Positions 15,211-23,086 of a stretch of 37,390 nucleotides of DNA are shown here, piece after piece. The notes under the pieces were generated by a model that was not told the DNA's origin, ran no database searches, and saw nothing but the letters and a program-made list of their open reading frames with translations. The DNA comes from Candidatus Poribacteria bacterium (GTDB lineage Bacteria > Poribacteria > WGA-4E > WGA-3G). The first letter of the stretch is position 1. Each line of letters begins with the position of its first letter. The position numbers were made by a program, and so were the translations under genes. The DNA lies in the NCBI GenBank assembly GCA_022824265.1, contig JAJEAG010000022.1, positions 1 to 37,390 on the forward strand. Direction: 5' to 3'.

Positions 15211-16911
15211 ATGAAATACAAATATATATTTATCATCTCTATACTCGGAGTAGTTCTATCAATAATCTTATGCAGTGTTTGTCTCAAATTCACATATTTT
15301 GAACCTGATACTGCATCATATCTATTTCAAGCGAAGTTATTTTCACAAGGTAAAATTTCTGTTCCGGTACCACCGCGTACTATGAATGGGGAAGTGGTAG
15401 AAGATCCAAACGGTGGACCGATGCCAGAATACGGACTTTCACCCTCTCCACATATCAACATGCTGAATGGAAAATGGTATTCAAAGTATCCATTCGGTAA
15501 TGCCTTAATGTTGATGTTTGGTGTCTTTTTTAACATTCCATGGCTTATACCAGCACTTGCAACGGGAGGTGCGTTGTTTCTACTTTTCCTTCTCGTCAAA
15601 GACACCTATGGAAAACCTATAGCATATATCGCTGCTGTGATTGCACTTATCTCTCCCGCAACATCTGGTTTGGGAGCTACATGGTTCAGCGAACCAGTTA
15701 GTAGATTTTACCTTGTCCTGTTTCTTTTTGCTTTGGTACGCACCTTAAATGGTAAAGGGAACTTTATTTATCCACTACTCTCAGGATTTGGGTTGGGTTA
15801 TGCATTCAACACGCGTCCACTCTCTGCTATCGTTTTCGGTGTTGTAGGGGCAGGATTCGCACTATATCATCTCTATAAACCCAGATTAACAAATGATTCA
15901 ACGGAAAAAGATAAACAGGAAGATGTAAATGTCCCTATACAGAAACAATTAATCAATCGGTTAGGAATTTTCATGATACCCTTTGTTATGTGGGTATTAG
16001 TGTGTATGGCATGGAATCATAATTTTACTGGAAATCCGTTCAAGTTCACACATACTGCCGCACAACCTTATGATAAAGTTGGGTTCGGTAAACGCACAGA
16101 GGGATACTATCCAGACATTGAACGGGCATGGGAATTCAAACCAGAATGGGCAGTTAAGAGAACATGGCAGCACATACTTCCATGTATCAGTTTCAACGCA
16201 CTCGGATGGGGTAACTACCATCCAAGACTTATCAGGGATGCTAAACCTACGGTTAGATTCTTCTTTGACTCTTTACCACTACTGATACCTTGGTTTCTCG
16301 TCCTCATACCATTTTTCCATTCCTCTCGTAATAGATACGATGTCCTATGTATTTCTCTAATAATAGGTAGTCTCTTATTGTACGCATTCTTCTATTTTGA
16401 AGGATCAACATGGGGAATTACACCTGTTAATGCGCGCTATTATGCTGAATCAATTTTTATCGGTTTTATTCCGTTAGCAGCACGCGGGATGTTTATCCTA
16501 TATGAACGGTTCAAAAAACCTATCTGGACGAACAAACTCGCTTATACCGTAGGGATATGCCTTTTATTACTAAGTATCAACACTGTGTGGAGTTATGTAC
16601 GTATTGGGAGGGTATATCAGAATTGGGGTTCTATTCCTTTTTATCAGAAACTACCACAAAGGGTCAAGGACTTTGATATTCGCCATGCTGTTATTTTTAT
16701 AAATGGAACACGCGACGCTCCTGTTGGCGACTATCCTTATACGAGTCTGGAAGAGGCAGATGTAGTATATTTTAAACTCGGTCCAGCACCACGATGGGGA
16801 TTAACATTTAGTGATTGGAAGAGTGTATATAATGAATATTTTAAGGGAAGAGATGCTTATTTGTATGAACCAGGTCCGAATAACATAATACCTTTGATTC
16901 CTGATCCATAA
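15211..16911 (+). CDS. GT-C-like membrane glycosyltransferase (GT39/ArnT-like)
   Basis: Integral membrane protein of 566 aa with about 10-12 hydrophobic segments. The first loop after the N-terminal helix has FEPDTASYLFQAKLF, the E/D motif at the position where GT39/ArnT-type lipid-linked sugar transferases keep their catalytic acidic residue. A periplasmic loop of about 40 residues follows, then helices, a charged cytoplasmic loop at about 228-250 (TEKDKQEDVNVPIQK) and a soluble C-terminal tail of about 100 residues. Such enzymes move sugars from polyprenyl-phosphate donors to glycans or proteins in the periplasm. Acceptor and donor are unknown. No Shine-Dalgarno sequence is obvious before the ATG. 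It is transcribed away from the DUF5069 gene and towards the isomerase gene at 16943. Confidence 0.7.
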   Translation: MKYKYIFIISILGVVLSIILCSVCLKFTYFEPDTASYLFQAKLFSQGKISVPVPPRTMNGEVVEDPNGGPMPEYGLSPSPHINMLNGKWYSKYPFGNALMLMFGVFFNIPWLIPALATGGALFLLFLLVKDTYGKPIAYIAAVIALISPATSGLGATWFSEPVSRFYLVLFLFALVRTLNGKGNFIYPLLSGFGLGYAFNTRPLSAIVFGVVGAGFALYHLYKPRLTNDSTEKDKQEDVNVPIQKQLINRLGIFMIPFVMWVLVCMAWNHNFTGNPFKFTHTAAQPYDKVGFGKRTEGYYPDIERAWEFKPEWAVKRTWQHILPCISFNALGWGNYHPRLIRDAKPTVRFFFDSLPLLIPWFLVLIPFFHSSRNRYDVLCISLIIGSLLLYAFFYFEGSTWGITPVNARYYAESIFIGFIPLAARGMFILYERFKKPIWTNKLAYTVGICLLLLSINTVWSYVRIGRVYQNWGSIPFYQKLPQRVKDFDIRHAVIFINGTRDAPVGDYPYTSLEEADVVYFKLGPAPRWGLTFSDWKSVYNEYFKGRDAYLYEPGPNNIIPLIPDP

Positions 16912-16942
16912 GAAGTTTCAATGCATTCAGTTTTAATCACCA

Positions 16943-17716
16943 TTATGACTGAATCATATCTCTGAATTTATGTGTAAACTCGCAACTACGTTTAATACTC
17001 GCAACATCGTCCATCTTATATTGTACAACAAGCGGACCAGAAAAGTTGATCTCTTTTAGTCCTTTTGCAAATGTTTCAAAATCGAAAACACCGCCGCCGG
17101 GTTCACCGCGATTACTTCCTGAGACATGCACATCTCCTAAACACTCTCTCATGGCAAGTGCTGCTGTGACAGGTTCCGCACCATCGTTGAATAAGTGATA
17201 TGTGTCGCACGTCAGGTAGACAGGTAAACCAGTGTCTGATATAAAAGCGACTCCCTCACGATAGTTGTCGAGTGGACATCCTTTTTCAAACTCAAGTGCA
17301 ATTTTGATGTTGTGATCATTGCAAGCGGGCATCATCTTGGATAAATTATCTTCAAGGGTATCCAATGATTCTTGTCGCGACACATCTGCTGAGGGATTGA
17401 CCCATACTCCAATGAATTCCGCATTGAATTGTCGTGCAACATCAAGCACAATTTCGAAATGTTGCAAAGCTTCATTTTTACGGTTAGGGGTTGTCAAAAT
17501 ATGGTTACCAAAACCTATCGTCGGTGCAACGAGATTGTGTTTATTGGCAAGGTTCACTGCATCCTCAATTTCTGTGGAAGAGAGTTCACCGAGAAAAGCG
17601 GAATTCACAGGAATGTTAATACCTTCATATCCTGCATCTGCAACAAGATCAAAAATCTCTGCACGTGTAAATCTACCTAATGTACCCGAATACGGATCGT
17701 AACATATCGTTAACAT
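16943..17716 (-). CDS. TIM-barrel sugar phosphate isomerase/epimerase family protein
   Basis: Xylose-isomerase-like TIM barrel (AP endonuclease family 2 type), 257 aa, cytoplasmic. Metal-site positions are visible: E142 or E144 (IALEFEKG), D171 and H174 (CDTYHLF) and H197 (GDVHVSG). The last strand reads VVQYK, with Q232 where members usually have Glu, so the metal site may be altered. Members isomerise or epimerise ketoses, inosose-type compounds or hydroxy acids; the substrate is not shown. The Shine-Dalgarno sequence is AAGGAC, 11 bases upstream. It follows the oxidoreductase at 17754 with a 37-base gap on the same strand and is probably cotranscribed and related in function. Confidence 0.87.
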   Translation of the reverse strand: MLTICYDPYSGTLGRFTRAEIFDLVADAGYEGINIPVNSAFLGELSSTEIEDAVNLANKHNLVAPTIGFGNHILTTPNRKNEALQHFEIVLDVARQFNAEFIGVWVNPSADVSRQESLDTLEDNLSKMMPACNDHNIKIALEFEKGCPLDNYREGVAFISDTGLPVYLTCDTYHLFNDGAEPVTAALAMRECLGDVHVSGSNRGEPGGGVFDFETFAKGLKEINFSGPLVVQYKMDDVASIKRSCEFTHKFRDMIQS

Positions 17717-17753
17717 TGTAATATTCTGTCCTTATTTCATATAGAAAATAGTG

Positions 17754-18794
17754 TTAATAAACAACACCAATCTCTTCGCGCCAAGCATCTAACACCTTCA
17801 TATTACCCAACGTGTCGTCCCATAACATTGCGGGTGCTTGTCTTTCAGATATATGGTTTGCAACCATGTCTGCTTCATAAGTAAAAAGATCACGGTCTAC
17901 CTCAACGGTAATCTCAGATGTCCCTCCACCTTGATAGGAATTTAGTTCAAGTTGACTTGATGGAAAGGTTGTATCTAATGGTAATGCTGTTCTTGAACCA
18001 CGACAAGGTGAGGATGGTAGCCAAGGACTTGGAATTGTTATTGTCCCGCCAGACCCGTAGATAATAACTTTACTCCCGATATTACATTCCACAGCACAAA
18101 CTATCTCAGCAACAATATCGTTCTCAAATTTAAGTGTTGCCGCAGCAATATGATCAACTCCTGTAGGACCCAATTTTCCATGTGCCTTCACGGAAATCGG
18201 ATCTAAAAACAGTTTGTTAGCAGCAGCACCTGCAACTTTACGCGCCATTGAGGCAGTATAGCACCCAATATCAAGAATACCACCACCACCCATTTCACGA
18301 TTGAAAAGTCTACTATCTGGATTGAAATTCGCTTGAAATCCAAATGTTGCCTGAATGAAACGAACTTCACCGATTTCTCCATCCTGTATCAAGTCAACCA
18401 TACGTTGTATCTGCGGATGACAACGATACATAAATGCTTCCATAAGAAACACATCATTTTCACGCGCTGCTTCAACCATTCCCGATGCATTAGCGTGATC
18501 TATGCTAATCGGTTTCTCAACCAGAATATGTTTCTTTGCTTCGGCAGACTTTATCACCCATTCTGCATGGTATGGATGGATTGTTGCAATATATACCGCA
18601 TCAATATCATCGTCTGCTAATAGTGCTTCATAAGAACTATAATGTCGTGGTATATCGAAAATATTCGCAAATTTTTCTGCACGTGATTCAGTGCGGCTTG
18701 CAACAGCAAGAATCTGTCCAGTATCGGTAAATCGCATACCGTTGCAGAATACATGCGCAATGCCTCCTGGTCCTATTACACCCCAATTTAACAT
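17754..18794 (-). CDS. Gfo/Idh/MocA family oxidoreductase (dihydrodiol dehydrogenase-like)
   Basis: NAD(P)-dependent oxidoreductase, 346 aa. Numbering from the chosen start, the Rossmann motif GVIGPGGIAH is at residues 5-14, VEKPISID (catalytic Lys) near 92, and GGGGILDIGCYTASMAR near 170-190, where a Tyr replaces the usual His, as in the dimeric dihydrodiol dehydrogenase / 1,5-anhydrofructose reductase-like branch. The longest frame starts with a TTG at 18812, but the ATG at 18794 has a GAGGAG Shine-Dalgarno sequence upstream and starts the Rossmann strand directly, so I use it. It precedes the TIM-barrel gene at 16943 on the same strand. Substrate unknown. Confidence 0.88.
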   Translation of the reverse strand: MLNWGVIGPGGIAHVFCNGMRFTDTGQILAVASRTESRAEKFANIFDIPRHYSSYEALLADDDIDAVYIATIHPYHAEWVIKSAEAKKHILVEKPISIDHANASGMVEAARENDVFLMEAFMYRCHPQIQRMVDLIQDGEIGEVRFIQATFGFQANFNPDSRLFNREMGGGGILDIGCYTASMARKVAGAAANKLFLDPISVKAHGKLGPTGVDHIAAATLKFENDIVAEIVCAVECNIGSKVIIYGSGGTITIPSPWLPSSPCRGSRTALPLDTTFPSSQLELNSYQGGGTSEITVEVDRDLFTYEADMVANHISERQAPAMLWDDTLGNMKVLDAWREEIGVVY

Positions 18795-19134
18795 TTGTGC
18801 TAATCTCCTCAAAACAGTGTGGTAGTTTCACTTGTTTCACTTTATCATATTTCTACTTATATTACAATAGAATGCATCATATTAGCAGGATTATTTAGTT
18901 TTCGTTAATTTGAATAACTATCAAACTAAGATTGACTTTACACTAATAGATATGTGGATCATTGAGTCTGGTGTGTTGGATCCTGTTTCCCAAATTGACA
19001 ACATTGATATCAGCAACAGTTGTGGAATCCAAAACTTAATAATCCGTGATTCAGGTAGAAAGTAATCGGAGTTAGAAACCTTACAATAAGATTGAGACGT
19101 AACAATTGAGTACCACTGTATATAGAAAAATAGA

Positions 19135-19163
19135 TTGACAATTTCTATTCAAGGTGGTACTAT
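19135..19163 (+). promoter_or_regulatory. Sigma70-like promoter for the galactonate dehydratase gene
   Basis: -35 TTGACA (19135-19140, 6 of 6), a 17-base spacer and -10 TACTAT (19158-19163, 4 of 6). The gene starts at 19219. The transcript would begin near 19170 and include the hairpin at 19179-19193. Confidence 0.6.
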
Positions 19164-19178
19164 AGAATACAATTAAAA

Positions 19179-19193
19179 GCACTTTTGAAGTGC
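19179..19193 (+). repeat. Perfect 6-bp hairpin in the leader
   Basis: GCACTT (19179-19184) and AAGTGC (19188-19193) pair around TTG, 25 bases before the start codon of the dehydratase gene. It could be an operator for a sugar-acid regulator or a leader stem; nothing in the sequence decides. Confidence 0.4.
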
Positions 19194-19218
19194 ATAAATT
19201 ATATAAGGTGAACCCTTC

Positions 19219-20322
19219 ATGAAAATAACGAAGTTGGAAACTTTTCTTGTACAGCCTCGCTGGCTTTTCCTAAAAATACATACAGATGAGGGATTGGTCG
19301 GTCTCGGTGAACCGATTTTAGAGGGACGCGCAAAAACATGTGCTCAAGCAGTTGACGAACTTGCACCTTACCTCATCGGTGAGGACCCGAGACGTGTTGT
19401 ACATCATTGGCAAGCAATGTATCGTCATGCATTTTACCGTGGAGGTCCCATTCTCACGAGTGCACTCAGCGGTATTGAGCAAGCACTTTGGGACTTAGCA
19501 GGTAAATCACTGGATGTGCCTGTCTATCAACTTTTTGGTGGACCAACTCGGGATCGTATCAGGTTGTACAAAGGTGGTGGCGATCCACAAGGTATTAAGG
19601 AATGGATTGATAAAGGGTTTACTGCATTTAAAACAGGCGTCGCAGGTGGAAGACCTGCTCGTATCATTGAGAACAAGGCATTCATAGATAAAGCCATAGA
19701 TCACTTTGCTGCGCTACGTGAAGCGGCAGGGACAGAAGTGGATTTGGCAATTGACTTTCACGGGGCAGTTAGTCCACAGACCGCGAAGGTGTTGATTAAG
19801 GGTTTAGAACCTTATCAACCGATGTTCGTTGAAGAGCCAATACAGTGTCAGAATGTTGATACGCTTGTGGAAATAGCACGTAGCACACATTTACCAATTG
19901 CAACAGGTGAACGGATTTTCACGAAATGGGGATTCCGTGAGATATTGGAGAAACAGGCAGCGTCAATTCTACAGCCAGACCTTTGTCATGCTGGTGGAAT
20001 CAATGAAGTGCGTATTATTGCAGGAATGGCAGAAGCATATTATGGAGGAATCGCGCCGCATAACCCGTTGGGTCCCATTTCGTTGGCAGCATGTATTCAA
20101 TTAGATGCTTCAATCCCGAACTTTGTGATGCAAGAACATACAACACTCGGTGAAGGGTATCTCAAGAATCCCTTTGTATTTAAGGACGGTTTCGTTGAAT
20201 TGCCAACTGGACCTGGTTTAGGGATTGAACTGGATGAAGATGCTCTTGAGGATAAAATAGACCACGATTGGAGAAATCCTGAATCCTATCATCCGGACGA
20301 TGGTTCTGTCGTGGATTGGTAA
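19219..20322 (+). CDS. dgoD: D-galactonate dehydratase-like enzyme (enolase superfamily)
   Basis: Enolase-superfamily (mandelate racemase group) acid-sugar dehydratase, 367 aa, cytoplasmic, Mg-dependent. In E. coli DgoD the reaction is D-galactonate to 2-keto-3-deoxygalactonate. The whole chain tracks DgoD: N-terminal MKITKLETF and RWLFLKI, FYRGGPIL, LDFHG-type IDFHG with D179 and H181, metal ligand E205 (VEEP), E231 (GERIF), catalytic H281 (APHNPLGP), and the tail DWRNPESYHPDDGSVVDW. The DgoD residues are all four positions later, consistent with a small deletion after residue 115. Related enzymes use other sugar acids, so the substrate is likely but not proven. It opens the carbohydrate region with its own promoter. 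Confidence 0.9.
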   Translation: MKITKLETFLVQPRWLFLKIHTDEGLVGLGEPILEGRAKTCAQAVDELAPYLIGEDPRRVVHHWQAMYRHAFYRGGPILTSALSGIEQALWDLAGKSLDVPVYQLFGGPTRDRIRLYKGGGDPQGIKEWIDKGFTAFKTGVAGGRPARIIENKAFIDKAIDHFAALREAAGTEVDLAIDFHGAVSPQTAKVLIKGLEPYQPMFVEEPIQCQNVDTLVEIARSTHLPIATGERIFTKWGFREILEKQAASILQPDLCHAGGINEVRIIAGMAEAYYGGIAPHNPLGPISLAACIQLDASIPNFVMQEHTTLGEGYLKNPFVFKDGFVELPTGPGLGIELDEDALEDKIDHDWRNPESYHPDDGSVVDW

Positions 20323-20327
20323 GTAAT

Positions 20328-20355
20328 AGTAATCAGCCATCAGTAATCAGCCATC
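20328..20355 (+). repeat. 14-bp perfect tandem repeat, two copies
   Basis: AGTAATCAGCCATC occurs at 20328-20341 and 20342-20355, followed by AG and, 45 bases later, by a partial inverse (AACTGATGACT at 20398-20408). The cluster sits in the 142-base gap between two carbohydrate genes and may be a small intergenic repeat family member. Confidence 0.6.
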
Positions 20356-20464
20356 AGTTACAAGAAATGTTAGGATAAACACATCTGTCTTTCTTAAAAC
20401 TGATGACTAACAACAATTCCATCTAACATCTGATAAACGGAAAGAAACGACTAAAATAATTATT

Positions 20465-21265
20465 ATGAAATTTATAATGTTCACAAAACATCTGGAAGGT
20501 TTAGAGATTCCAGAAATTATCACCGCCTTGCAGGCAGTGGATGTTGAAGGTGCTGACCTTTGTGTTCGTCCTGGTTATCCTGTAAATCCTGAAAATGCAG
20601 AGAAAGAATTGCCTGCTGCAGCGAAGCAGTTTGCAGAAGCAGGTCTATCAATACCCCTTGTTACAACTCCAGGAGATTTTTTAGAGCCGACAAGTGAGGA
20701 TGCAGTTCGTGTTTATTCCGCTGCTGGTCAGGCAGGAGTTGAGAATATCAAGCTTGGCTATTGGCATTGGCATGCTGCTGATGGTGGTTACTGGTCTCAG
20801 GTTGATTCTATTCGCAAGAAACTTGATGGATTTGCAAACCTTTCAGAAAAATATGGACCGAGGACATGTATTCACAATCATTCTGGTACATCTATGGGAC
20901 TAAACTCATGCGCGGTGATGAACCTTGTGAAAGGGTTTAACCCACAACACGTTGGTGTGTTTTCAGATACTGGTCATTTGTCAATCGTTGGAGAACCTAT
21001 CAATATGGCACTTGATATAGTCAAATCGCATCTTGCTGTGATTGCTTTTAAGGACCTTGAGCGTTCTCCGGGCATGAAGAGTGGTAAGGTTGTCCGCATG
21101 GGAAAAGGTTTTGTTGATTGGGAAACAACACTTCATACACTGAAGGCGTTGGACTATTCAGGACCTGTAAGTTTTCATAGTGAATACGGTGGTGAACCCG
21201 TGGACAGTGTGGTAGATTTGGCTCGCGTAGATGTGCGATTCATCCGCGCTTTGATGGATAAATAA
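20465..21265 (+). CDS. TIM-barrel sugar phosphate isomerase/epimerase family protein
   Basis: Xylose-isomerase-like TIM barrel of 266 aa. Visible metal-site elements are CIHNHSG (about residues 135-141), SDTGHLS (about 167-173), FKDLE and SFHSEYGG near the C-terminus. The first position carries H/N instead of the classic Glu, a variant seen in several members. The Shine-Dalgarno sequence is weak (GGAAAG, distant). The next gene starts 9 bases after its stop with AAGGAG in the gap, so the two isomerase genes are one operon. Possible roles are inosose, ketose or sugar-acid epimerisation beside the dehydratase at 19219; no substrate is shown. Confidence 0.87.
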   Translation: MKFIMFTKHLEGLEIPEIITALQAVDVEGADLCVRPGYPVNPENAEKELPAAAKQFAEAGLSIPLVTTPGDFLEPTSEDAVRVYSAAGQAGVENIKLGYWHWHAADGGYWSQVDSIRKKLDGFANLSEKYGPRTCIHNHSGTSMGLNSCAVMNLVKGFNPQHVGVFSDTGHLSIVGEPINMALDIVKSHLAVIAFKDLERSPGMKSGKVVRMGKGFVDWETTLHTLKALDYSGPVSFHSEYGGEPVDSVVDLARVDVRFIRALMDK

Positions 21266-21274
21266 GGAGATACA

Positions 21275-22087
21275 ATGGGACAATTTCAGTTAGGGTTGAA
21301 TACAAGCACGATTCGTCCTGCCGATTTGATGGAGAAAATACGGATTGCTGGGAAAACCGGATATACTGCGATTGAGTTGTGGAATAACGATCTATCCGAA
21401 TATGAGGATCAAGGTGGTTCACTTGCTGATGTAAAAAAGGCACTTGGTGATCATGGACTTTCTGTTCCGACTGTCATTGCTTTACATGGATGGCTGAATG
21501 CAACTGGTACAGATCTTCAAAATGCAATGGAAGATGCTAAGAAACGTATGGCACAAGCTGCCGCTGTCGGTGCAACCTATATTATTTCAAGTCCACCGCG
21601 CGAAGTTGCGGACTTGCAGTTAGGTGGAGAGAATTATAGGAAACTGCTCGAACTCGGACGAGAATTTGGGGTTAAACCTGCAATGGAGTTTCTCGGTTTT
21701 GTTGACGGTGTTAATCAGGTGAAACATGCATGGGAAGTTATAGAAGCTGCTGATCATCCTGATAGTACTATAGTGCTTGATCCGTTTCATATCTTTCGTG
21801 GTGGCGGTGAAATAGAGGATATGGAAGGTATTCCTGGCGATAAAATCGCTGTGTTCCATTTCAACGATGCCCCTGCCGAACCTGATCAAGCTGAGCAAAC
21901 TGATGCAGATCGGGTTTATCCAGGTGACGGTATCCTTGATCTAAAAAAGATGATCTCTATTTTGGAAGATGCAGAATATTCGGGTGTGATTTCGTTGGAG
22001 TTGTTCAATCCGAGTTATTGGGAGGAAGACCCTGCGGAAGTTGCTCGGATTGGGTTGGAGAAGATGAAATTTGTTCTGCAGTCTTGA
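21275..22087 (+). CDS. TIM-barrel sugar phosphate isomerase/epimerase family protein
   Basis: Xylose-isomerase-like TIM barrel of 270 aa, similar in layout to IolI/IolE-type proteins. The metal-site Glu is in AMEFLGF, followed by VLDPFHIFRGGG (Asp and His), VFHFNDAP (His) and [10 protein letters not shown] (the last Glu). ADRVYPGDGILDL is the common loop of inosose dehydratase-like proteins. A good Shine-Dalgarno sequence (AAGGAG) is 6 bases before the ATG. It is the second gene of the pair with 20465. The last 84 bases before its stop region have a 83/84-identical copy at 22915-22998, showing that a duplicate once existed just downstream. Confidence 0.88.
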   Translation: MGQFQLGLNTSTIRPADLMEKIRIAGKTGYTAIELWNNDLSEYEDQGGSLADVKKALGDHGLSVPTVIALHGWLNATGTDLQNAMEDAKKRMAQAAAVGATYIISSPPREVADLQLGGENYRKLLELGREFGVKPAMEFLGFVDGVNQVKHAWEVIEAADHPDSTIVLDPFHIFRGGGEIEDMEGIPGDKIAVFHFNDAPAEPDQAEQTDADRVYPGDGILDLKKMISILEDAEYSGVISLELFNPSYWEEDPAEVARIGLEKMKFVLQS

Positions 22088-22170
22088 TATAATTTTGGAA
22101 TATTCACCATTATTTATCTGATTTGCATCCGAGTCTATTTTCTACAATTGGAAAAATAAGGAGATGTGAA

Positions 22171-22410
22171 ATGCATGTAAAGATGGGTGAACGTTTGACA
22201 CTGGATGATATGATAGAGAAGTACCCCGATCAGTGGTTATTTATTATTGACCCTATTATTAACGATGAGACATCAGAACTTATATCAGGAATAGTTACTG
22301 CGCATAGCGATTTAAGGGATGATGTTTATAGTGAACTAAGAAATCTGAAAGGTGGTGCTGTGATACATTATACAGGTGAGATCCCTGAAGGGAGATTGTG
22401 CCTGTTATAA
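22171..22410 (+). CDS. Small protein paired with retropepsin-like protease
   Basis: Protein of 79 aa, no signal peptide or membrane helix, rich in acidic residues: TLDDMIEKYPDQWLFII, then GIVTAHSDLRDDVYSELR and IHYTGEIPEG. I recognise no named domain with certainty; the layout (YPxxW, a hydrophobic strand, HS, then YTGEIPEG) recalls small DUF5678-like proteins. The frame is open from 22123 but the ATG at 22171 has AAGGAG 7 bases upstream, so I use it. Its TAA overlaps the possible ATG of the next gene (TAATG), so the two are coupled and likely act together. Confidence 0.65.
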   Translation: MHVKMGERLTLDDMIEKYPDQWLFIIDPIINDETSELISGIVTAHSDLRDDVYSELRNLKGGAVIHYTGEIPEGRLCLL

Positions 22411-22841
22411 TGAGTCAGACGCGTTTTCAGTTAAGACCTGATGGTTTAATCATGGTTCCAGCTAAAATACATGCTTTGGACCATAGCAAACATGTTACAA
22501 TAGATTTAATATTAGATACGGGGGCATCGTTTACGACTATTAATCCAGATATCTTGTCAGATTTAGGGTATGATCTTTCTGATACAAATTTGTCTAAGAT
22601 TGACTTTGTTACTGCAAGTGGTATTACTAAAGTTGACATTATCAATGTGAGTAGACTATCGGTAATTGGTCAAACTTTTGAAGGGATGGAAATTGCTGCG
22701 AGTTATTTACCTGTTGAGACTTATGCACACGGTTTGCTAGGTGCAAATTTTTTATCTTGCTTCGACATAAGTATTAGTTACTCTAAATATATCATTAACA
22801 CTGAACCAATTCCATCTACGATTTTTAGTTTTACACCATAG
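22398..22841 (+). CDS. Retropepsin-like aspartic protease family protein
   Basis: Protein of about 147 aa with one retropepsin-type half-site: LILDTGASFTTINPDIL at about residues 36-52 carries the catalytic DTGA. A second conserved stretch, LLGANFLSCFDISI, is typical of the clan AA single-domain proteases that work as homodimers. The start is either GTG at 22398 (Shine-Dalgarno AAGGGAG nearby) or the ATG at 22410, which overlaps the previous stop. There is no signal peptide. With the upstream 79-aa protein it makes a two-gene unit set between an intact isomerase gene and the remnant of its duplicate. The target is unknown. Confidence 0.78.
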   Translation: MPVIMSQTRFQLRPDGLIMVPAKIHALDHSKHVTIDLILDTGASFTTINPDILSDLGYDLSDTNLSKIDFVTASGITKVDIINVSRLSVIGQTFEGMEIAASYLPVETYAHGLLGANFLSCFDISISYSKYIINTEPIPSTIFSFTP

Positions 22842-22914
22842 CCAATTAAGGTTTAATGATGAATATTCTTGGAATTGAACCCGTGTGTACTGATCAAACT
22901 GATGCGGACAATCT

Positions 22915-23019
22915 GGTGTGATTTCGTTGGAGTTGTTCAATCCGAGTTATTGGGAGGAAGACCCTGCGGAAGTTGCTCGGATTGGATTGGAGAAGATGCG
23001 TGCTGTTGTGGAATCGTAA
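22915..23019 (+). pseudogene. 3' remnant of a duplicated TIM-barrel isomerase gene
   Basis: Bases 22915-22998 match 21983-22066 of the intact isomerase gene at 83 of 84 positions, and the frame runs on to its own TAA (23017-23019) with a different last part (RAVVES). Before it, TGATCAAACTGATGCGGA looks like a shortened piece of the same gene's TD-A-D region. No start or body is left. It shows a tandem duplication later broken by deletion, with the small-protein/protease pair now between the intact gene and the remnant. Confidence 0.85.
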
Positions 23020-23086
23020 AGTGTATTCAACCTGTATTCTAATGATAAAATATATGAAAGATAGTTTATAACAAAGGAAACAGTGA

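Larger units (their letters stand above)
18795..19218. other. 424-base divergent gap with plus-strand promoter and hairpin
   Basis: This gap lies between the divergent oxidoreductase and galactonate dehydratase genes. The clear features are a sigma70-like promoter at 19135-19163 and a hairpin at 19179-19193, both on the side of the dehydratase. No coding frame or RNA gene was recognised in the remaining 300 bases. Confidence 0.55.

Noticed and set aside
18795-18812. TTG at 18812 as the start of the oxidoreductase
   Set aside because: Those bases hold the Shine-Dalgarno sequence of the ATG at 18794, which begins the Rossmann strand.
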